Of a stretch of 64,000 bases of DNA, positions 1 through 11,545 are shown one piece after another (within the stretch, counting starts at the first letter, position 1; each line of letters starts with the position of its first letter). The DNA is from Platycnemis pennipes (Eukaryota; Arthropoda; Insecta; Odonata; Platycnemididae), in assembly GCA_933228895.1 (NCBI GenBank), contig OW121856.1, positions 108,475,027 through 108,539,026 of the forward strand, read 5' to 3'. The position numbers were made by a program, and so were the translations under genes. The notes below the pieces were generated by a model. The model had not been told where the DNA came from and ran no database searches. It saw only the letters and a program-made list of their open reading frames with translations.

Positions 1-545
1 GTTTTCACAGCATATGCTCAGCATGTGCTAAGATTGTGCTGCCGATCATATGCTGAGAATGTTTTTACAGCATATGCTCAGCATGTGCTAAGATTGTGCT
101 GCCGAGCATGTGCTGATAATGTTTTCACAGCATATGCTCAGCATGTGCTAAGGTTGTGCTGCCGAGCATGTGCTGGGAATGTTTTCACAGCATATGCTCA
201 GCATGTGCTAAGATTGTGCTGCCGATCATATGCTGAGAATGTTTTTACAGCATATTCTCAGCATGTGCTAAGATTGTGCTGCCGAGCATGTGCTGATAAT
301 GTTTTCACAGCATATGCTCAGCATGTGCTAAGATTGTGCTGCCGATCATATGCTGAGAATGTTTTTACAGCATATTCTAAGCATGTGCTAAGATTGTGCT
401 GCCGAGCATATGCTGATAATGCTTTCACAGCATATGCTCAGCAAGTGATAAGAATATGTTGCCGATCATATGCCGTGACATTATTCTTAGCATGTGCCAA
501 AAGTGTGCTGCCGAACATAAGCTGTAAAAACATTCTCCGCTAATG
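1..545. repeat. Tandem array, 60-bp unit, palindrome-rich
   Basis: About nine head-to-tail 60-bp units run from base 1 to about 545, so the array may continue off the left edge. Each unit holds palindromic cores such as AGCATATGCT and AGCATGTGCT around CATATG or CATGTG. Units alternate between a form with CGATCATATGCTGAGAAT and one with CGAGCATGTGCTGATAAT, giving a 120-bp higher-order period in part of the array. The last two units are degraded. Because 60 is divisible by three, one frame stays open for 172 codons, with a 20-residue repeat containing LRLCCR and VFTAYAQH. I take this as a by-product of the period, not a protein. Confidence 0.9.
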
Positions 546-1400
546 ATAAGATTGGATGAAATCCAGATTAACTACATCATATCATCTATTTATTTCATTT
601 GGCCATAGTACATGAAACTAAAGCTAGTCAATAGGGGGGAATAAATAGACGGAAAAACTTTATAAAAATCTGTACTATACAAATAGGCTATAAAACAAAA
701 CTTCATATTTAAGAATCTAGCTAAAATCAAGGTTATCTAAGAGAAATTCATCTACAGAGTAGTAGATAGATTCCACTGTGTTTCCTTGGCCTTTGCATGA
801 AAAAAATTTGGACTAATTTGGATTATTCTTTGGGCTGTCAATCCATAAGCCCACACCGTCTTTGTTTTACGCGGAAGGGTTACTTTCCAATGTGTGTGTG
901 TGTGTATTGGCCCAATGGCAGCAGTCCCTGGGTGTTTGAATCCATTCAACTCCTTTTCAGATTTTTTTCTTTGAAAGTAATATCCAGGTCGGCATCCACG
1001 GTCCCTTTGCTTGGCATTGTCCTTACAAGGTGATGGTCTTTCCCTACATTTTCGTCGTCACCAATGTTTTAGTCTCTCACTCAACGTTCTGTTGATCTTT
1101 AGGAAACACGAACATTTAGGAGTATTAATTATCCCGTTTCCGGTACTTTATTCGAAGAATTTATTGCACAGGCCTACAATAAATTATTTTTCAATTCGGA
1201 GGCCAACCGATCCTCATACTTTGATTAGAGGTCTTTACTTGTATAAATATAAGTTTTAGCTTTTTCGTACTCAAAGCAAACTCGTTTCCATTCGTGGTAG
1301 AGATCAGTCATTAGTTTATCCTCCGTTTAATATTTTCTTAAGTCTTTGGTGAAAAAGTTCATTAGTATGGATAAAAAAAGCTGTAATCGGCAAAGCAGAA
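546..1400. other. Unassigned AT-rich sequence
   Basis: I recognise no gene or element here. A short TG microsatellite lies near 891-905. The longest frames are under 85 codons and show no family features. Confidence 0.5.
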
Positions 1401-1640
1401 ATGTCAGATTTTAGTGACGAAGACAGCTTTGGAGAGTGCGGATATTTTATTGTCTGCTGAAGGAGTCACTGCACCGAGGACCGTTGATTCTGCTATCAGA
1501 AGGAAAGCAAGCAGCAGCTCCAAAGAGGACAGCAGCGCTGAGGAACAAACGCGGTGCGGTCGGCTTCAGTGTGGATCGTGTGGATTGACAACGGTGGTTC
1601 TCGACCGCGGTTTCCAGCAAATATACACCGTATATTGAAT
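1401..1640 (+). pseudogene. Possible upstream coding remnant
   Basis: An ATG at 1401 (context GCAGAAATGTCAG) opens a short acidic reading, MSDFSDEDSFGEC, that stops after 19 codons. The +1 frame then continues with a Ser/Glu/Lys-rich stretch containing AIRRKASSSSKEDSSAEEQ to about 1638. Joined by one frameshift, this looks like a low-complexity N-terminus. It could be an upstream exon of the gene remnant at 2850-4086 or unrelated. I recognise no domain. Confidence 0.22.
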
Positions 1641-2849
1641 GCCCAATGTCTGAAGGTCTGAATGTCGAGTTTTTGTGCAAGAGGAAATTTTTGGTGTAAG
1701 CGTGGAATTAAGTTATTGTACAAGTCTTTAAAACCGGCCCTTAGAGTATAGCTACATTTTTATGCGATTTTTCTCAAAGAAACAAAAATCAAGGGCGATT
1801 GTTATGTTGTTTGTTTTTCTTGCTGGTCAGTCTCCATAACTACGGCGTGTAAATACATTTTTTCAAATAAAAAATTCGTGTGAACCTGACGGTATCCATA
1901 AAACAGACGCTATCCATACTTTACCACCGGTTAAAATTTGCTGGTTTGGGATCAGCAAGAAAGTGGAAGAGATCAGGTATTTTTCAGCGAGGGCTGCTAG
2001 TTAAAGGCGTTCGTGAGCATTATCCAGCAACAGCAATGTTCTGAAGACGGGAAGAAGATTCTTATTTTTTCTTCGCTGGCAGAAATGTGTAAGTACTAAA
2101 AAACTTTTACTTATTGATGTCATTTTCTCATATAATAGTCAACGTATTACTCTTCTTTTAAAAACGTGTTTACTTTTGACATTTATAACATTTGTAATGA
2201 ATTTCTAAACATTTTATGAACATGGAAATTTGTTTTTTCATCATTAAGTGTTTAACTGGTATTAATAAAGCTGCTTAATGAAAACCTCTTAAATCAGTGA
2301 AGAGTAGTATGTGAGGCATTTGTATAAATACGGGGAACGCTATTTATCATGAATTATTGTTAAATTTCTTTGCAATTTGGGAAATCATTCAACACAGATC
2401 ATGTGTCAATTTGCAACCATTGATTCTAATAAAGGAAGAAAGATCACTATAATTACGCGGAAAATTCCACAAAATGAATTATGTAACTTGGTGTCTTTTT
2501 TGCATAAATCTGTGAGTTTTCTTTAATTATATTTAAGTTTTCAAAAAACGTCGCAATTCTACAAGATAGTACTCTAATTCATCAACTCCGATATAATATT
2601 CTATTTTAAAAATCTATGTCAAGGGTTACGCAGAGATGGACCGAAAGAAAAATTTTTCGTTGGTTTTTTTCGAAAATTCTTTCTTCAGTCACCACTGAGT
2701 TCCTACAGCATTAATTAGTACAGTGATATGTATTTTAATTATTTTTGATTTTCATCATTTTCCAAGTTTTACAATTATTACAATTATAGATGTATTAAAA
2801 TAGTAGTTTTATATTATCATAATTTAAAAATTAATAATTATCTTTTCAG
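1641..2849. other. Unassigned, possibly intronic
   Basis: AT-rich sequence without recognisable coding or repeat content. It ends in a pyrimidine-rich TATCTTTTCAG acceptor at 2849, so part may be an intron of the gene remnant downstream. Confidence 0.4.
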
Positions 2850-4086
2850 AATACATGTTTAAACATATTACGAGAATTGCAACTAAAATGAACATGAGGC
2901 TTAAAAATACAGAAGCCCTTTTAGAGGGAAAGAAGAGTAGAGGTAAGACAAACAGCAGCTAGTGTTGTTCCAGGTGTTATACTGCCATGAAAGGACCTTG
3001 ATACATTGCTTCTGGTAGAAGAAGCCCTATCTTTAGCAGGGTTCTCAATGATCTGGTATGTAATTTTACCGTCTTAGGCTATGACATTCTATTTATTATC
3101 AGGAATGCCAGTGTCAGTTAAGTTGTCTGTGATTTCCAGGTCAAATACTTAACCAACAGAGAGAGTGGCAGGAAGGCACACGCAAGAGCCCATGGAGTGA
3201 TGTCAGCTCTTTTCACAAATTACTGTGGTGCTGATTTGACTTGGGATGGACAGCATAAATCATCAAAAAAATTGGCTTCATGAAACATTTCCCAAAAGTG
3301 GAACAAGTTCGTCAGGGTGAGTATTTTTTATTAAAATGTTGTACTGTTTCCTGATCTTAATCTGTGAGAAGATTTTTACCTAACTTGTAGAGTTATAACA
3401 TAATTATGATTATATTTATTTAATTTATTTCCTACTTATTTTTTATTTATTGCTCTATTTCTAATATGCTTGAGCTAATTCCTTTACTTGAAAAAATATG
3501 AAGCCGGGTGAAATATCCCAAGGTCAGGATTTCCAATCGTTCTCGGGTGTCTTTTTTCTGGCTGATTCTTAGACATATGTGATGTGTTGAGCTCATTGTA
3601 AGAGAGGTCTTCATAGTCCTACCAAAGATTTCATTTTCCATTCCAAAAATTCCATTAATTCATTGATTAAAAATATCAAAATCAGTGCTGATCTTAAATT
3701 GTGTTTTTTTAGAATGTTAAAAATTTAATTTGAGAATATTAAAAAACAATTTAGAAAATTAAAATAATGTAGCCAAATAACTTCTTGGAATAGAGATATA
3801 GTCAAATTCAAACTGTTGAAATTGTAAACTAGCAAGCACTTAGCACATATAACAAAAGGGAAGATTTACAACCTTTCAAGTCAATCCTGCCATTTAGTCA
3901 TATTGTATCAATTTTCACATTGCAGATACTTTTGCTAATATCACTGAAGAATCCCTGAAGACTTCCAAAGAAGAAATCAAGGTCAAGGAAAGCAGGTGGC
4001 TTGTGGTGGCCGCTAAAAATATAAGTGGAAGCCCTAATGTTATAGTACTTCCGTGGAAATTGCACAAATCAGATGAGGAAGAGTAA
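2850..4086 (+). pseudogene. Spliced gene remnant, DUF4806-like C-terminus
   Basis: Three exon blocks are visible. Block 1 begins after TCTTTTCAG at 2850 and runs to a donor CTG|GTATGT at 3055/3056, with an internal AG|GTAAGA at 2943. Block 2 is 3140-3316, between TTTCCAG and CAGG|GTGAGT. Block 3 is 3926-4086, after CACATTGCAG, ending in a TAA. Joins are in phase: CTG|GTC and G|AT. Readable peptides include MFKHITRIATKMNMRLKN, DTLLLVEEAL, VKYLTN, VMSALFTNYCGADLTWDGQ, IGFMKHFPKVEQVRQ and, at the end, SKEEIKVKESRWLVVAAKN. The order (N-terminal helix, LP-KDLDTL, LF/LxTN…W-GQ, then a TxEEI…W helix) is how I remember DUF4806 proteins of arthropods. The role of that domain is unknown. Damage: stops and a frame change between 2950 and 3030, and a one-base loss in an A-run near 3267. 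It could be a live gene with sequence errors, but a pseudogene is more likely. Confidence 0.55.
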
Positions 4087-5689
4087 AATTTGTTAGTTGA
4101 ATAAATTTCTGAATTTTTCTGATATTCCATGAAAAAATAAATGTTATTATGTTAAAATTATTTATAAAAGTTTTTCAATGAAACAAATCAACAGTAATCG
4201 TAGGTCACCTATTTCATACTGGTTAGTTAAATCTTGAAAAGGTACAATGCTATATGTAATCCTTCTGATGTATTCGCTCAATCTGAATGGAAAGGATTTA
4301 CAGGTTGAAAAAGTCCAACTAATTTTTCTAAGCCAACAGGAATAGCCCCCCTCAAACTTCATCATGGAACATAATTGGGATAAAATTACAACTCCATAAT
4401 AGTTGATGATTTTTGTCTTCTCCAGTTTACAGTGATACAATTACCAAGACGTTTCCTATGAGGAAACATGAGGTTAAATAATTATGTTGATCGTGAAGGA
4501 CATGGACAATAGAAAAAGTAAAATTAAAAAAAATTAGGTTTTATGATTTCGTACATTTCGAATCAAAACCTGTGTTTTTTCGTTGCTTCTCTCATGGTAA
4601 CTATCTTCACTTCAAGGAGATTTTGTTTTTAAGGGTGTTCAACACCTCGCCAAATAATGCCGCTGCAGACTATTTTTATTTTAAATGCCATGCTCGTATT
4701 TTGATAGATACGTCCATTTTGCTTTCATTCTATTTTGCGCAAAGGTTGAGTATTTGGTCCTAACCAGGAAATATCTTCTCTGAGCCTTGCAAATCAAGAA
4801 ATCGCATGTTAAACTTTACTGTTTATGCTTTTTTTTCAACGCCTATCGCAGCGGTGTATGAACGTAAATGGAAAATTCCTTCGGCACAGCCAATCTTTAA
4901 TCCTTCATATTAAAGAAGAGACTAATGACATGTGCTCGTCTTACGACCCATTCCTGCAGCATCTAAAATTGCGAGACGATGCATCGCGTTCACCGAACTA
5001 AACGCAAGCTGAGGCTTTCCCCTCATATTTTTCCCGCCCAATCTTCCCCTCCTCTTCCCATTCCACCGCTTCATCTCGCCTCCGAGACGCTCCGAGAGGG
5101 AGAGGCGGAGGGGGGAGGGCTTCCTTATCTCTAAGCGATCAAGTTTCATCCTCGCTCGAAGAGCAGTGTGGAAGGTTGACGGAGGGTCTGAGCGATCTTG
5201 GCGAGATATTCCACTGTGTGTCTGGGCGTCGAGAAAAGGATCAACCTATTTCTTTCAAAACCTCCACAAACTAATTTTTATGCTATTTATTCACACCAAT
5301 TTGTTTTTTTAATACGAAATATCGTGTCGTTAGTTTCATATTTTCACATTGCTATTTAGAACAATTGCAAAATATTGAGTTTTCGTATTGTTGGGCGTTA
5401 ATTGAAACTGATAATTAATTGAAATTGGATAATTAAAATGAGACTATTACAATGCTTCGAACGATTTTTATTTAGTTTTCAACTGCCAAATAACAATGAC
5501 TTTATAGTTTGAAGTTCATTCAAAAAATGTAAATTAAATGTTAGTCTCATTAACATTAATAATTGAAAAACAATCCTACATTTTTGCAGGAAAATTTGTG
5601 GACTTAACTCACGCCTTCACAAATTAAAACCAAGAAATAACGATAATGCAAGGCGAGATTGTACTTCTTGCACATAAATATCTCTTGTG
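4087..5689. other. Unassigned, with a GC-rich patch
   Basis: No gene recognised. At 4920-5240 there is a GC-rich, polypurine/polypyrimidine patch (GGAGAGGCGGAGGGGGGAGG near 5096-5120) unlike the AT-rich surroundings. It could be a promoter or part of an unknown repeat. TTAAGGGTGTTCAAC at about 4630 recurs inverted near 12527-12541 and may be a TTAA-element terminus. Confidence 0.35.
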
Positions 5690-6131
5690 AGCCACATTTT
5701 AAATCTATTATAGAAATTTAAAACGGATAGCTTTACTGAAGATATGTTAGGCACATACCTATTGAAAACAAGCGTATTGGTTTAGATTCAACCGGATTAA
5801 TAAGATTAGAAAGAGAGAGATTGTCGTACTGATAGATTCAAAATGTAACTTTTCCCCGTACTATAAGAGAACACAATACGCATCATTGCAAAGGGATAGT
5901 AAGGTGAAATATTGTAGAGTTGTCTAGAGTGCATAATACATGTATTAACAACCAATCCCTTTATTACTAAGTAGTTAATAACAGTCAAACTCTATGTAGC
6001 ATGTTTCCATGTAGTAGCCTATTGCATGTCAATAGTTCCATGCAGTAGTCTTGTGCATCTTTGGTGATCTCCACCCCCTGCCGCACACCCTCGCGGTGGC
6101 TTGCAGGGAATCACATAGATGTAGATTTGTT
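5690..6131 (+). mobile_element. LINE-B fragment, 3' end
   Basis: A 5'-truncated, decayed LINE-B copy. It keeps the end of the RT ORF (DNA matching the FQSDSF…INKI…CRTDRFKM…FFPRTIREQ region of the 43.9- and 47.4-kb copies), the 3' UTR and the terminal hairpin CCCTGC…GCAGGG near 6075-6108, then the ATAGATGTAGAT tail. The RT part has frameshifts and stops. Confidence 0.75.
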
Positions 6132-7939
6132 ATACCATTTTCTACCGTCACCTGCTACAATAGTATGAGAAGCAATATCCTGCCTCATGGAATCTGATAG
6201 ACTCCCTGTCCTGTGTGCGGCCCTATTTCGTGATTCTTGTTCCTTTGCTATCGCATCCAACCGTGATGTCCTCCGCTCGCAGTAGACCTAACGTCATGCA
6301 TGATTGAGCATTTAGTAATGTAATGTTACTGTAATTTACGATCCTGTGCAATTTCCAATTGTTGACTACGCACTTATCAAGCGCACTGTTAAAAAGTAGC
6401 CACGAACATCCTTCCCTCCTGGCTTTTATTTCGTAGTTGCCAACTCCGTTTTCATGGACATCCACCCCACCCACATTATACACCCCTGTTATATAATGAT
6501 ATGCTAATTGGTTATTGCATATTCTCAATGTTTTTCGTGATATTGCCTTAGCTTTTTGCCTTGGGAAGAGGAGATAAGGGGCCCACATATGTTATAACGG
6601 CGAACACTAAATTATCTTACCAATGCACTATGAGGATTTAATTATTTTCGTCATTTTGGCAATAGCAAGTTCCTATCTTTCTCTCACTTAACGTGCGATT
6701 GATGGTCAGAGATACTGAAATATAATATTTGTTTCTTGAACCTTGGCATTCTTTCTCAAATGATTTTTTACTCTTTGTCAGGATATTAGCTCCAATAGAT
6801 TTTATTTATGGTTGAGAATGGTACCCCGTAAAAAATATATATTTGCCAAAAACCTTTCCGAGATTACCGTGGATTATTTGGTGACTGTGATTCTTTATTT
6901 ATCGCGAGTATATTTTCACTGAAAATGAAAATATAGCCTACGTCACGATCAAAAATTAAGAGAAAATGTCAAGAGGTGTCACACTGTCGTGAGTATTTTT
7001 AGCACTTCTTGAGAAATAGCCACGTAGCATGTTGGTAGAGCATATTTTTGTGTACCTGTAACCCAATGAGGAACTGACACACTTTTCTTCGTTTTTATCT
7101 TAATATATGTCTTATAAGATCTCGTGAACATTTGTTCATGGGTCACTTAGTATGGGTTACAATGCGAACTGAGTCCAAATGAGATTCAGACCCATACGTA
7201 GTCATTATTTACAATTACACGTTAAATTAAATTTTTTCATAATAGCATTTACTTAGTTGACTAAATTAAATATTATTACATGAGTCACAATCAACTTGTA
7301 CGACATGATATGAGGATTTGAACCTTTACCGTACCATATCCACACTTATTGAACAACATATCCCGCTGTAAGGCGCTGCCCTTAACAATGTCGACACAAA
7401 AAATAAAAAAGCATTACGAAATTTGCTCACACTATCGCCTGCATTGCATTTCAATAATAACATGGTTAGTATGATTAGGGGGCTACACTTCAAATCGTTA
7501 GGGGGAAAAATCAAGTAGCGTGCAGGATTTGGCACGAATTGAACAGTATGAGACGGATGGTAGATTTTCCCACGAGGAATCATAATTTGTTTCCACAAGG
7601 CAGCAACCGCATCTTAGACTAGTGACTGCTCATAATTAGGGTAACTTTTGCTCTTGCAGAACAGAGCCACCGACCTTACTACATATTGATGGTGTACCAA
7701 CTGAGACTCTTTTAACGATAACGTACTTATACCTGACGATGACTTAAAATGATAAAACTCGGTCATTCATGATTTGGAATGCTATTAATTCACTCTATTC
7801 CATGGGCTCTTCGGTATTTATGACATGTACAACGACATTAACCGCAGGCTAGTTACTCGGAGGATCATTTGTACAGAATTTGACAGTTGAGCTCACCGCT
7901 TATGCACAAAGAAATTCGCACTGACGTCGCTTGAACGTG
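6132..7939. other. Unassigned, with a weak tRNA-like remnant
   Basis: No gene recognised. On the minus strand GGTTCAAATCC (7313-7323) resembles a pol III B box, and a tRNA-like stretch extends to about 7390, so a decayed tRNA-derived SINE may lie here. The 121-codon minus-strand frame at 6223-6588 has no family feature. Confidence 0.3.
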
Positions 7940-7947
7940 ATCTAGTT

Positions 7948-8183
7948 CAGCGGCGTCGGAAGTTAGGGGCAGGGGGGCATTCGGCCCCCCCCCCAGAATT
8001 TGCCCCGGGCCCTTGAAAAATTAGTCTTCATTATTAAAAATCAAATTTCACTTGTTTCCATCTTGCCTTTTCCCTTTTGACGCATATTCTACCATCTTCA
8101 TTTACTTTTAGCGGAATTCTAGTCTCTACCCCCTCCTATCCGCAAAAAATGCGGGCCCTGTTCAAACTGTGACGACGCCCCTG
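7948..8183. mobile_element. hAT-like MITE, 236 bp
   Basis: The ends are CAGCGGCGTCGGAAG and, inverted, CAGGGGCGTCGTCAC. They are flanked by an 8-bp near-duplication ATCTAGTT / AACTAGTT (7940-7947, 8184-8191). CAGNGGCG ends with 8-bp target duplications are typical of non-autonomous hAT elements. The interior has G and C homopolymers and no coding capacity. Confidence 0.7.
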
Positions 8184-8191
8184 AACTAGTT

Positions 8192-8779
8192 CCTTTGAAA
8201 GAAACAAATAGACGATTAGTTGCATATTCATTCAATTGCAAATAGCTGAGGCGTATTGATGGAAAAACTGATGTCTCTATCAAACCATTTTTTTGTTTCT
8301 TTACCGAAATTTTTTTAAATTCTCTAGTTCCTTATAGCCACTTGGTTATGAAATTTACAAGAAAATGTTTCATTTCCAAAAATAAAATATAGGAATATCC
8401 CCGGAGTATTTTCATGAGGACGAAAAAGTGGACACGTTATGCCCCAAAAGTGGCTACTATTAACTCATTCACAAATTTTTATCTCTTTCGTGTTATATGA
8501 TCACACTTAGAACTTTCAATTATACCGTTCCTAATATTAAAACTCGGATATTGGACAAGATATGCGAAACAGCAAAAAAGTTTCTGTTCAAAATGAGCGC
8601 AACCTCTGATTTTGAAAAGTTCATTTATTTCTTGGTAAAGTAAATTCGACAAATTATAAATACTGGGCTGTAACGTCATCCAATCAGATGACTTAACACT
8701 GCTTAATTAATAACTTAATGTCTGCTCAAAGTTTTGGAAAATGCTCCATTTAATGCAATATTTCAGTTTTTTAGTTACA
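8192..8779. other. Unassigned AT-rich sequence
   Basis: No gene or repeat recognised. An ATC trinucleotide run near 8786-8800 marks the 3' edge of the adjacent LINE-C copy. Confidence 0.4.
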
Positions 8780-8789
8780 AAATTTTCAT

Positions 8790-9313
8790 CATCATCATCG
8801 GTCAGCAATTCTAGGATTGGTTTGGCACATTCTTCCACTCGGATCTTCTATCGGCCAACGTTTTCATATCAGCGTAATGGCTCTTTTTTACATCCTTTAC
8901 AACCTGTTCCATGTATCACATACGAGGCCTACCTACAATCTTCCCGTTCAATTTTCCTTCGACGATTGTCTTCATCAGGCCATTGTGTCTCAAGATATGG
9001 CCGATTAAGTTGTCCCGTTTCTTTTTAGTTTTCAGGATACTTCTCTTTTGTCCCACTCTTCTTAGCACTTCCTCGGTCGATCCATTAAATCTTCATCATT
9101 CTTCTGTAACATCACATTTCGAATGCTTACACTCTTTTCTTCTCCGCTGCTGTCATCGTCCATGCTGCCGCTAAGAAACATGCTCCAGACGTACGTCCTG
9201 ATGAATTGTTTCCTTACTTCTACACTTGTATTCCTAGCTGTTGGTAGATTCTTCTCTTGATAGAATGCCCTCTTTGCTTGAGCTATGTTACTGATCTTTC
9301 GTGCTTCAACCAT
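8790..9313 (-). pseudogene. LINE-C RT C-terminal remnant
   Basis: Read on the minus strand, QAKRAFYQEKNLPTARNTS and VRKQFIRTYVWS match the post-RT region. Below them come decayed forms of the VLRRVGEKKSLL / RGRPRMNYMEQVVKD region that is clean at 13468-13809. Several frameshifts and stops make it non-functional. These parts lie downstream of the RT palm in this LINE family. Confidence 0.75.
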
Positions 9314-9479
9314 CTTTAGTTGCTTCGTTTGTGACTTTTACTACGGCGGTTGTGATTTTTAAACAATGTGTTGACAACCGCTACTTAAATTATGTTGTCT
9401 GCAGAACTCCAGTATTCTCTCTCCTCTTTCGTTTCGATTTTCCAAACCATATTTCCAGATATTCTTCCATATTAACTTT

Positions 9480-9863
9480 CGTCAACGACAGCGTTCCAGT
9501 CGCCTAAAATAATTAGGTTTTCTTTTCGTATTACCAGTTTTAAAACTGCCGTGATATCTTCGGAGGCGTCATCCACTCATTCATCTTCGTAGACCGACGT
9601 AGGCATGTAAACGTACACCACAATAGTATCCGTAGGCTTGTTCTCAATCTTCACATTATAATCCTGTCACTGTAGTGCAGGAAGCTCTTCACGCGCAGTC
9701 CTGCACTCTTCCTGAGCATTATGCCTACTCCAGTGTTACCATTCAGTGATCCGGTTTGAATAATTCTGTAACTTCCGCTCCAGAAGTCTCCTTCGGGCCA
9801 TTTCATTTCACTGATTCCTAATACATCGAGGTCCACTCTCTGCATTTCCACCTTCAGGTTCAA
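9480..9863 (-). pseudogene. LINE-C APE-type endonuclease remnant
   Basis: The minus strand encodes MQRVDLDVLGISEMKWP, then NGNTGVGIMLRKSA and, after a stop, IILGDWNAVVDES. These are the …DVLGISE.KW, GVGIML and GDWNA motifs of exonuclease-endonuclease-phosphatase domains that nick target DNA in APE-type LINEs. GDWNA carries catalytic Asp and Asn. An in-frame stop near 9600 and the missing RT make it inactive. Confidence 0.75.
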
Positions 9864-10140
9864 TATTCCGTATGTCCAAAGTGATCACACGGTCCAATTT
9901 CCTACCCTAAAATGTTTATCACATTTGACTGATGTAGTGTCTCGGGTAGTCCCCTCCCAGAGATTCGAATTGGGTCTATTTTCCCTCCGGAATATTTTAC
10001 TCTAGAGGGTTCCATCAGGTCTTGATAGAAAGAAAAGAGTGGAGTAGCTGCGACTCCTCGGGATAATAATGTGGTGGTTTCTCCTTGCCTTCCACATCGC
10101 AGTACTATAGCCGCTAAAGTAAATGTTACCACGCCTGTAA

Positions 10141-11445
10141 TGAAATGGGTGTCGGTCTACCGACCACTGTGGTCTCCACCTTCATTCATAAGAATAAGAG
10201 CTGCTGCTCTCTCCTCCGGGTTCTGAGAAGGGTAATTGTTGGCGATATCTTCACAGGATCTGTATTAATTGAAGGCCTACCTTACCCAGGGATAGCTTTT
10301 CGTCCACGACTGCTTATTTAACGAGTAAGCTCGCTTATCTCGTAGCTAACCTCTATATCTAGAGAACGACCAGCCATCCGCAACGCGGCGAACGCACTTG
10401 GTGGCTTTAAGCTCAGCCGCGAGTATAAAATATTGCATACTGATAAATAAAACTTCGTATAATTAAATTAAAATATTCTCAATGCACATATTCCGCAGTA
10501 ATTTTGCTTCATGGGTGCCCGATATGCACCGAAAAAGCATACATGAAGTAGTTTTTGTTATTTCAGTGTCATATGCGACTAGTGAAACTCTCCGGAAAAG
10601 ACAGCAGCAGCAAGGCCAATGAGTAGGGAAAGGGTACGGAAGGAAACGATTTTCCACAAACCTGTAGCCCTGTAGATACTCACATAATTTAGCTAACGGT
10701 TGCAAACATCCGGAACCCTTCAAACGAAATTTCAATTTTATGGTTTTGTTAAGGAACTCTCAAAAATTCGCCACTGTACGACGGGTGGATTTTTTTTTAA
10801 GTTTTGATTAGCTCTTGAGGAAGGGTGCGTGTGGCTGTGTTCTCCAGCTTCCAGAAGAGACGGCGTTATGGAAGAGTCCACGAAGCCTTATAGAAAAGCG
10901 CAGTATCGTAAAGGATACAACAAAACGAAGAGGAGAGATTGCAACGTGCAGAATTCGATTCGCAGGGAAAAAACCGAAAAAGGAATTTATTTCGCAATAT
11001 TAAATTTACGAGATAATTAAATGTAAGGGCTCCTTCGTACGGTCCTTCGTAAAAAATTTCGTAAACAAATCGTGGATCCTTGATATCCGAAGGGCGTGAA
11101 GATCCGGTAAACAGCTATGCAGTAATGGTGAATATAATTAGTGAACTTTAATAATTTGTTGTTACACTCTTTCTAAGAGTGATGTTAATATATTGATTTT
11201 ATGTGCTCATAAACTGTATTTTCATTGTATTACTGCTTTATATAACCTTTTTGATTTCCTGTGCTAATGTTAGTTGGTAATTTATATACGAATTTCTACT
11301 GCAGGCTGTTATTTATGCCATTTATGTTTCTGTTTTCTCAACTTTTAATTTTGTGTAACAATGCACAGAATGGAAGATATACGTTAATTTTCAGGGTGAT
11401 CATACTTAACTTGCTCATTATAATTACTAATTGTAACTAGTGAGT
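10141..11445. other. Unassigned
   Basis: The first about 250 bases may still be LINE-C 5' leader, since CTTCACAGGWTC and CCTACCTT recur in order near 45450-45490. The rest, including a 90-codon minus-strand frame at 10463-10735, has no recognisable feature. Confidence 0.35.
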
Positions 11446-11545
11446 GCATAGTAGCCCAGTGGGTAGAGCGTTCAGTAACAGATTCAATTCCGGACGAAGC
11501 ACTTTGGCATGATATCGCGGTTTGAATTTCAGTATCAGAGTTGTG
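11446..11545 (+). ncRNA. Decayed tRNA-derived SINE head
   Basis: TAGCCCAGTGGGTAGAGCG resembles a pol III A box. A weak B box (CGGTTTGAATTTCAG) follows about 60 bases later. There is no credible cloverleaf, so I read it as an old tRNA-derived SINE, not a tRNA gene. Confidence 0.35.

Larger units (their letters stand above)
8780..10140 (-). mobile_element. LINE-C copy with RT core deleted
   Basis: On the minus strand the order is a 5' leader (about 10140-9900), an endonuclease segment (9863-9480), then the extreme C-terminal part of the RT ORF (9313-8790) and a (GAT)n 3' end. The reverse-transcriptase catalytic core is missing, so this is an internally deleted, dead copy. The 5' leader is shared with 45195-45560. 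The family resembles the EN/RT ORFs often labelled 'craniofacial development protein 2-like'. I suspect an RTE-type clade but cannot prove it. Confidence 0.75.

Noticed and set aside
25..543. 172-codon open frame with 20-residue repeats
   Set aside because: Follows from a 60-bp tandem period; DNA palindromes, not codons, are conserved.
1..545. CRISPR array
   Set aside because: Units are contiguous with no unique spacers, and the context is eukaryotic.
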